Below are positions 22,789 to 25,774 of a stretch of 25,774 nucleotides of DNA, in pieces. Positions within the stretch are counted from its first letter, which is position 1; each line of letters opens with the position of its first letter. The stretch is taken from the NCBI GenBank assembly GCA_050014415.1, contig JBEKDJ010000097.1, positions 1-25,774 on the forward strand. The letters are read 5' to 3'. A program made the position numbers and the translations under genes. A model generated the notes under the pieces. It saw nothing but the letters and a program-made list of their open reading frames with translations. It did no database searches and was not told the DNA's origin. Origin of the DNA: JBEKDJ01 sp050014415 (GTDB lineage: Bacteria; Desulfobacterota; BSN033; UBA1163).

Positions 22789-22812
22789 CCCGCACCTTTG
22801 ATAAGGTGCGGG
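22789..22812 (-). terminator. Second terminator-like hairpin downstream of leuD
   Basis: CCCGCACCTT, loop TGAT, AAGGTGCGGG: a perfect 10-bp stem. On the minus strand it is followed by CAGATATTTT, a loose T-tract. Confidence 0.6.
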
Positions 22813-22826
22813 GTCTACCTCAAAGA

Positions 22827-22860
22827 AAACCCCCGTGTTTTAACAAGGGGTGCGGGGTTT
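22827..22860 (-). terminator. First terminator-like hairpin, overlapping the leuD stop codon
   Basis: On the minus strand AAACCCC near the stop pairs with GGGGGTTT and is followed by TCTTT. The stem starts within the TAA stop codon of leuD. Confidence 0.65.
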
Positions 22861-23362
22861 ACTTCTTTGCCTTTAACCCTCTTTTCTGAAGATGTGGGAT
22901 CAAACCCCCATCCTCAATCAATTCCTGCATGAAGGCTGGGATGGGTTTTGCAGAGAACTTTTTCTGTTGCGTCAGGTCGAAGATCTCTCCAGTCGTCAAA
23001 TCAACTTGAACCTGATCTCCGTCGTTTATCGCCTTCGACGCCTCCGGAGATTCGAGGAGTGGGAGTCCCTGGTTAAATCCATTTCGGTAGAAGATGCGAG
23101 CGAAACTCTCTGCAATGATGCACGAGATTCCGGCTGTCTTCAAAGCCAGTGGAGCATGTTCCCGGGATGAGCCGCAGCCGAAATTCCTTTGAGCCAGCAG
23201 AATGTCCCCTTTTTTCACCTCTTTCTTAAACTCAGGCCGCTCATCCTCCATCACATGCTTGGCCAGTTCTCCCGCATCGGTCTGGTTGAGGTAACGGGCA
23301 GGGATGATTGCATCCGTGTCCACATCCGACCCAAATTTCCAGACTCTTCCCTCTAGTTTCAT
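22859..23362 (-). CDS. leuD: 3-isopropylmalate dehydratase small subunit
   Basis: 167 aa, the short archaeal/Desulfobacterota type rather than the roughly 200-aa E. coli type. Pairs with LeuC to isomerise 2- to 3-isopropylmalate. WKFGSDVDTDAIIPARYLN (8-26) and NFGCGSSREHAPLALK (59-74) are the aconitase swivelling-domain signatures. The ribosome-binding site is weak (GGGAAATTT before the ATG). It follows leuC by a 109-nt spacer of repeated words and is the last gene of the leu run. Confidence 0.96.
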   Translation of the reverse strand: MKLEGRVWKFGSDVDTDAIIPARYLNQTDAGELAKHVMEDERPEFKKEVKKGDILLAQRNFGCGSSREHAPLALKTAGISCIIAESFARIFYRNGFNQGLPLLESPEASKAINDGDQVQVDLTTGEIFDLTQQKKFSAKPIPAFMQELIEDGGLIPHLQKRGLKAKK

Positions 23363-23471
23363 AAATTTCCCATAAAGAAGGGGGCAAGGATTCGAGGATT
23401 CAAAGGTTCGAGGGTAGAAGGTAGGAGGTGGAATGTGGTTTTGACCACTTTCTACTCTCTACTTTCCACTC
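23363..23471. repeat. leuC-leuD spacer made of short repeated words
   Basis: On the minus strand the spacer is built from variants of short words: GTAGAGAGTAGAAAGTGG, then CCACATTCCACCTCCTACC, then CTCGAACC, TTTGAATCC, TCGAATCC. Parts are mutually complementary. It holds no gene. Confidence 0.6.
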
Positions 23472-24773
23472 TCAGACACTGGATCCCTTGACCCCTTTCT
23501 TTAACACTTCTTCAGGATGACAGATTCTTCCTTTGACCGCACTGGCTGCAGCTACTGCAGGGCTTGCGAGATAAACCTCGCTCTGGGCATGGCCCATCCT
23601 CCCGCGGAAATTGCGGTTCGTCGTAGCCAGAGACCTCTCTCCTTCTGCCAAGACACCCATATAGCCTCCGAGGCAAGGGCCGCAGGTGGGCGGGCTGATC
23701 ACTGCACCCGCTGAGAGAAATAGCTCAAAAAGGCCTTCCTTCAAGGCCTGGCGGTAGATCTCTTGGGTGGCAGGAATGATGATGAGTCTCAATGAAGGGG
23801 CGATCTTTTTCCCTTTTAAAATCTTTGCTGCCACACGGAGGTCTTCGAGACGGCCATTGGTACAGGAGCCGATGACGACTTGGTCGATCTCGATCTTTCC
23901 AACCTCCCTCACATCTTTAGCGTTGGAAGGAATGTGAGGAAGTGACACCTGCGGGTAAATCTTTGAGGCATCATATTCGTGCACATTTCTGTATCGGGCT
24001 TCAGGGTCACTCTGGTAGAGCCGATAGGGTCTTTTAGCCCTCTTCTTGACATACTGAAGAACGATCTCATCGGGTTCAAAAATACCACTCTTTCCTCCGG
24101 CTTCAATCGCCATATTGGCCATCGTGAACCGGCCCTCCATGGACAGTTTCCTGATCGTCTCTCCGGAGAATTCCATTGCTTGATAGAGAGCTCCATCAAC
24201 GCCGATCTGTCCGATCGTGAAAAGGATGAGGTCTTTTCCGGAAACCCAGGGATTCAGTTTTCCATGGAAGATGAACTTGATGCTCTCCGGAACCTTAAAC
24301 CAGAGCCTCCCTGTAGCCATCACAGCCGCGAGGTCCGTGCTGCCCACTCCGGTTGAAAAGGCCCCAAGGGCACCATATGTACAGGTATGACTGTCCGCCC
24401 CGATCACCAGATCCCCCGGCAGGACCAGACCCTTTTCAGGAAGAAGGGCATGCTCGATCCCCACCTCTCCGATCTCAAAATAATGGGTGAGGCGATGGGC
24501 CTTTGCAAAATTCCTGAGGACTTTGCATTGTTGGGCAGAAAGGATGTCCTTGGCAGGTGTGAAGTGATCAGGGACCAAGACGACACGATCCCGATTGAAT
24601 ACCTTTTTTGCCCCCATCTCCTCAAAGGCCTGGATGGCAAGGGGCGCGGTGATATCGTTGCCAAGGGCTAGATCGACCCGAGCATCGACGAGATCACCAG
24701 GGGAGACCCCTTTTTTCCTGGCATGGGAGGCCAGGATCTTCTCTGTAATCGTCATCGGATGCGTTTTGGCCAT
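23472..24773 (-). CDS. leuC: 3-isopropylmalate dehydratase large subunit
   Basis: 433 aa from ATG at 24773. Carries the [4Fe-4S] cluster: Cys304 in GSCTNG and Cys364 and Cys367 in PPTCGPCLGG. DLVIGADSHTCTYGALGAFS (about 121-141) is the aconitase-family motif. Length and GSCTNGR type fit the HacA/LeuC group of archaea and Desulfobacterota. The ATG overlaps the leuA stop by one base (TGATG); a GTG three nt earlier is an alternative start. It probably forms one transcript with leuA and leuD. Confidence 0.96.
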   Translation of the reverse strand: MAKTHPMTITEKILASHARKKGVSPGDLVDARVDLALGNDITAPLAIQAFEEMGAKKVFNRDRVVLVPDHFTPAKDILSAQQCKVLRNFAKAHRLTHYFEIGEVGIEHALLPEKGLVLPGDLVIGADSHTCTYGALGAFSTGVGSTDLAAVMATGRLWFKVPESIKFIFHGKLNPWVSGKDLILFTIGQIGVDGALYQAMEFSGETIRKLSMEGRFTMANMAIEAGGKSGIFEPDEIVLQYVKKRAKRPYRLYQSDPEARYRNVHEYDASKIYPQVSLPHIPSNAKDVREVGKIEIDQVVIGSCTNGRLEDLRVAAKILKGKKIAPSLRLIIIPATQEIYRQALKEGLFELFLSAGAVISPPTCGPCLGGYMGVLAEGERSLATTNRNFRGRMGHAQSEVYLASPAVAAASAVKGRICHPEEVLKKGVKGSSV

Positions 24774-25774
24774 CACATCAGACCTACTGACTTCTGCTTC
24801 TTGAATTCAATCTTGTTCAGCGCATTGATGTAAGCCTTGGCACTGGCTACAATCACGTCGGTGTCTGCGCCCTGGCCAATCACTGTTTGGCCCTTCTCCT
24901 CCAGTTTCACAGTCACCTCTCCCTGGGCCTCCGTACCGCCGGTAATGGCGTTGATGGCGAACTGAAGGAGTTTCGACCTCGTGCGAGTCATCTTCTTGAT
25001 CGTTTTAAAGGTGGCATCTACTGGCCCATCACCAAAACCCGCCTCCTGGATGATTTTTCCATCCACCTCCATCTTAACCGTGGCCGTGGGAACGGTGATA
25101 TTTCCTGCGATGACATTGAGATAGACGAGCTTGAAGCGCCGGGGCATTCGGAGGATCTCTTCCGCGACGATCGATTCAATATCCTCATCATAGATCTCGC
25201 GTTTCTTGTCCGCCAGCTCTTTGAATCGCTTGAAGGCCAGTTCCAAATCCTCCTCAGAGAGCCGGAACCCTAAGTCCTTCAACCTCTCTCTGAAAGCATG
25301 ACGTCCGGAGAGCTTTCCCAAGACGAGGGAAGACTTCGGAATCCCCACCGATTGCGGTGTCATGATTTCATAGGTCTGTTTCTCCTTCAGGATACCATCT
25401 TGATGAATCCCAGACTCATGGGCAAAGGCGTTTGAACCGACAACGGCCTTGTTGGGTTGGACCACCATTCCGGTGATCTTTGAGACCAAACGGCTGGAGG
25501 CAAAGATATGTTTCGGAATGACCCGTGTGTAGAACGGAAACAGATCCTTCCGTGTGCGGATCGCCATGACCACTTCTTCGAGGGAGGTGTTTCCTGCCCT
25601 CTCGCCGATCCCGTTGATTGTGCACTCCACCTGTCTGACACCGTTTTGGATCGCAACAAGGGAATTGGCAACGGCCAGACCAAGATCATTGTGGCAGTGA
25701 ACGCTCAACGTGACCTTTTCTATCCCTTTTACCGTTTGGCGGAGGGTTCGAATCAGTTCTCCAAACTCAGAGGG
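24773..25774 (-). CDS. leuA: 2-isopropylmalate synthase, 3' part (5' end outside the window)
   Basis: The frame is open to the window edge, giving 333 residues. Condenses acetyl-CoA and 2-oxoisovalerate, the first step specific to leucine. LSVHCHNDLGLAVANS (about 24-39) contains the metal-binding HxH and is HMGL-family signature 2. VECTINGIGERAGN follows, then NAFAHESGIHQDG. The last 130 or so residues form the LeuA dimer regulatory domain that senses leucine (GGTEAQGEVTVKLEEKG, then GADTDVIVASAKAYINALN). The full protein would be about 500 aa. The first roughly 170 residues are off the window. Confidence 0.96.
   Translation of the reverse strand, partial: PSEFGELIRTLRQTVKGIEKVTLSVHCHNDLGLAVANSLVAIQNGVRQVECTINGIGERAGNTSLEEVVMAIRTRKDLFPFYTRVIPKHIFASSRLVSKITGMVVQPNKAVVGSNAFAHESGIHQDGILKEKQTYEIMTPQSVGIPKSSLVLGKLSGRHAFRERLKDLGFRLSEEDLELAFKRFKELADKKREIYDEDIESIVAEEILRMPRRFKLVYLNVIAGNITVPTATVKMEVDGKIIQEAGFGDGPVDATFKTIKKMTRTRSKLLQFAINAITGGTEAQGEVTVKLEEKGQTVIGQGADTDVIVASAKAYINALNKIEFKKQKSVGLM

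Overview
The window reads as a piece of a bacterial chromosome at moderate GC, most likely from an uncultured member of the Desulfobacterota (former Deltaproteobacteria). The basis is gene order: ilvB-ilvN-ilvC-psd-pssA, uppS-cdsA-dxr-rseP and leuA-leuC-leuD are arrangements familiar from that group, and the intergenic spacers have the repetitive, word-like style often seen there. The lineage is an inference, since no rRNA is present. Almost all genes lie on the minus strand; only a nitroreductase gene and an HU gene are on the plus strand.

Layout from low to high coordinate. 1-512: no recognisable gene. 513-2916 (-): a DUF169 protein gene downstream of a CaiC-like acyl-CoA ligase gene. 2917-3458: a divergent intergenic region holding a decayed secreted-protein fragment. 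3459-4091 (+): a nitroreductase gene, convergent with and overlapping a long secreted BNR/YCF48-repeat protein gene (3812-6040, -). 6336-6901: a tRNA-Asn locus with an intact tRNA, a terminator, a broken GIY-YIG endonuclease gene, a second copy of the tRNA 3' end with its own terminator, and upstream a tRNA-Asn pseudogene split by a double hairpin. 6973-11738 (-): ilvB-ilvN-ilvC-psd-pssA, joining branched-chain amino-acid synthesis to phosphatidylethanolamine synthesis, with stop/start overlaps at ilvC/psd and psd/pssA. 11849-12880 (-): a DUF465 gene and tsaB. 12970-13200: nested palindromic repeats. 13329-17245 (-): uppS-cdsA-dxr-rseP, a tightly overlapping membrane and isoprenoid operon. 17419-17641: an inverted-repeat element. 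17818-18123 (+): an HU gene with its own promoter and terminator. 18317-22492 (-): scattered single genes (a small WxPGxW secreted protein, a cyclophilin PPIase, a SAM methyltransferase, NudC and a histidine phosphatase) separated by gaps with decayed coding or nothing recognisable. 22859-25774 (-): leuA (5' end off the window), leuC and leuD, followed by two terminator-like hairpins.

How the genes work together: IlvB/IlvN/IlvC and LeuA/LeuC/LeuD cover most of the pathway from pyruvate to the leucine precursor. CdsA makes CDP-diacylglycerol, which PssA and Psd turn into phosphatidylserine and phosphatidylethanolamine. Dxr and UppS belong to the MEP and undecaprenyl pathways that feed cell-wall synthesis. 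RseP is an intramembrane protease and TsaB acts in t6A tRNA modification.

The most interesting item is the tRNA-Asn/GIY-YIG locus. It looks like a small mobile unit that inserted at the tRNA 3' end and duplicated that end together with a terminator. Its nuclease frame is complete except for one in-frame TAG.
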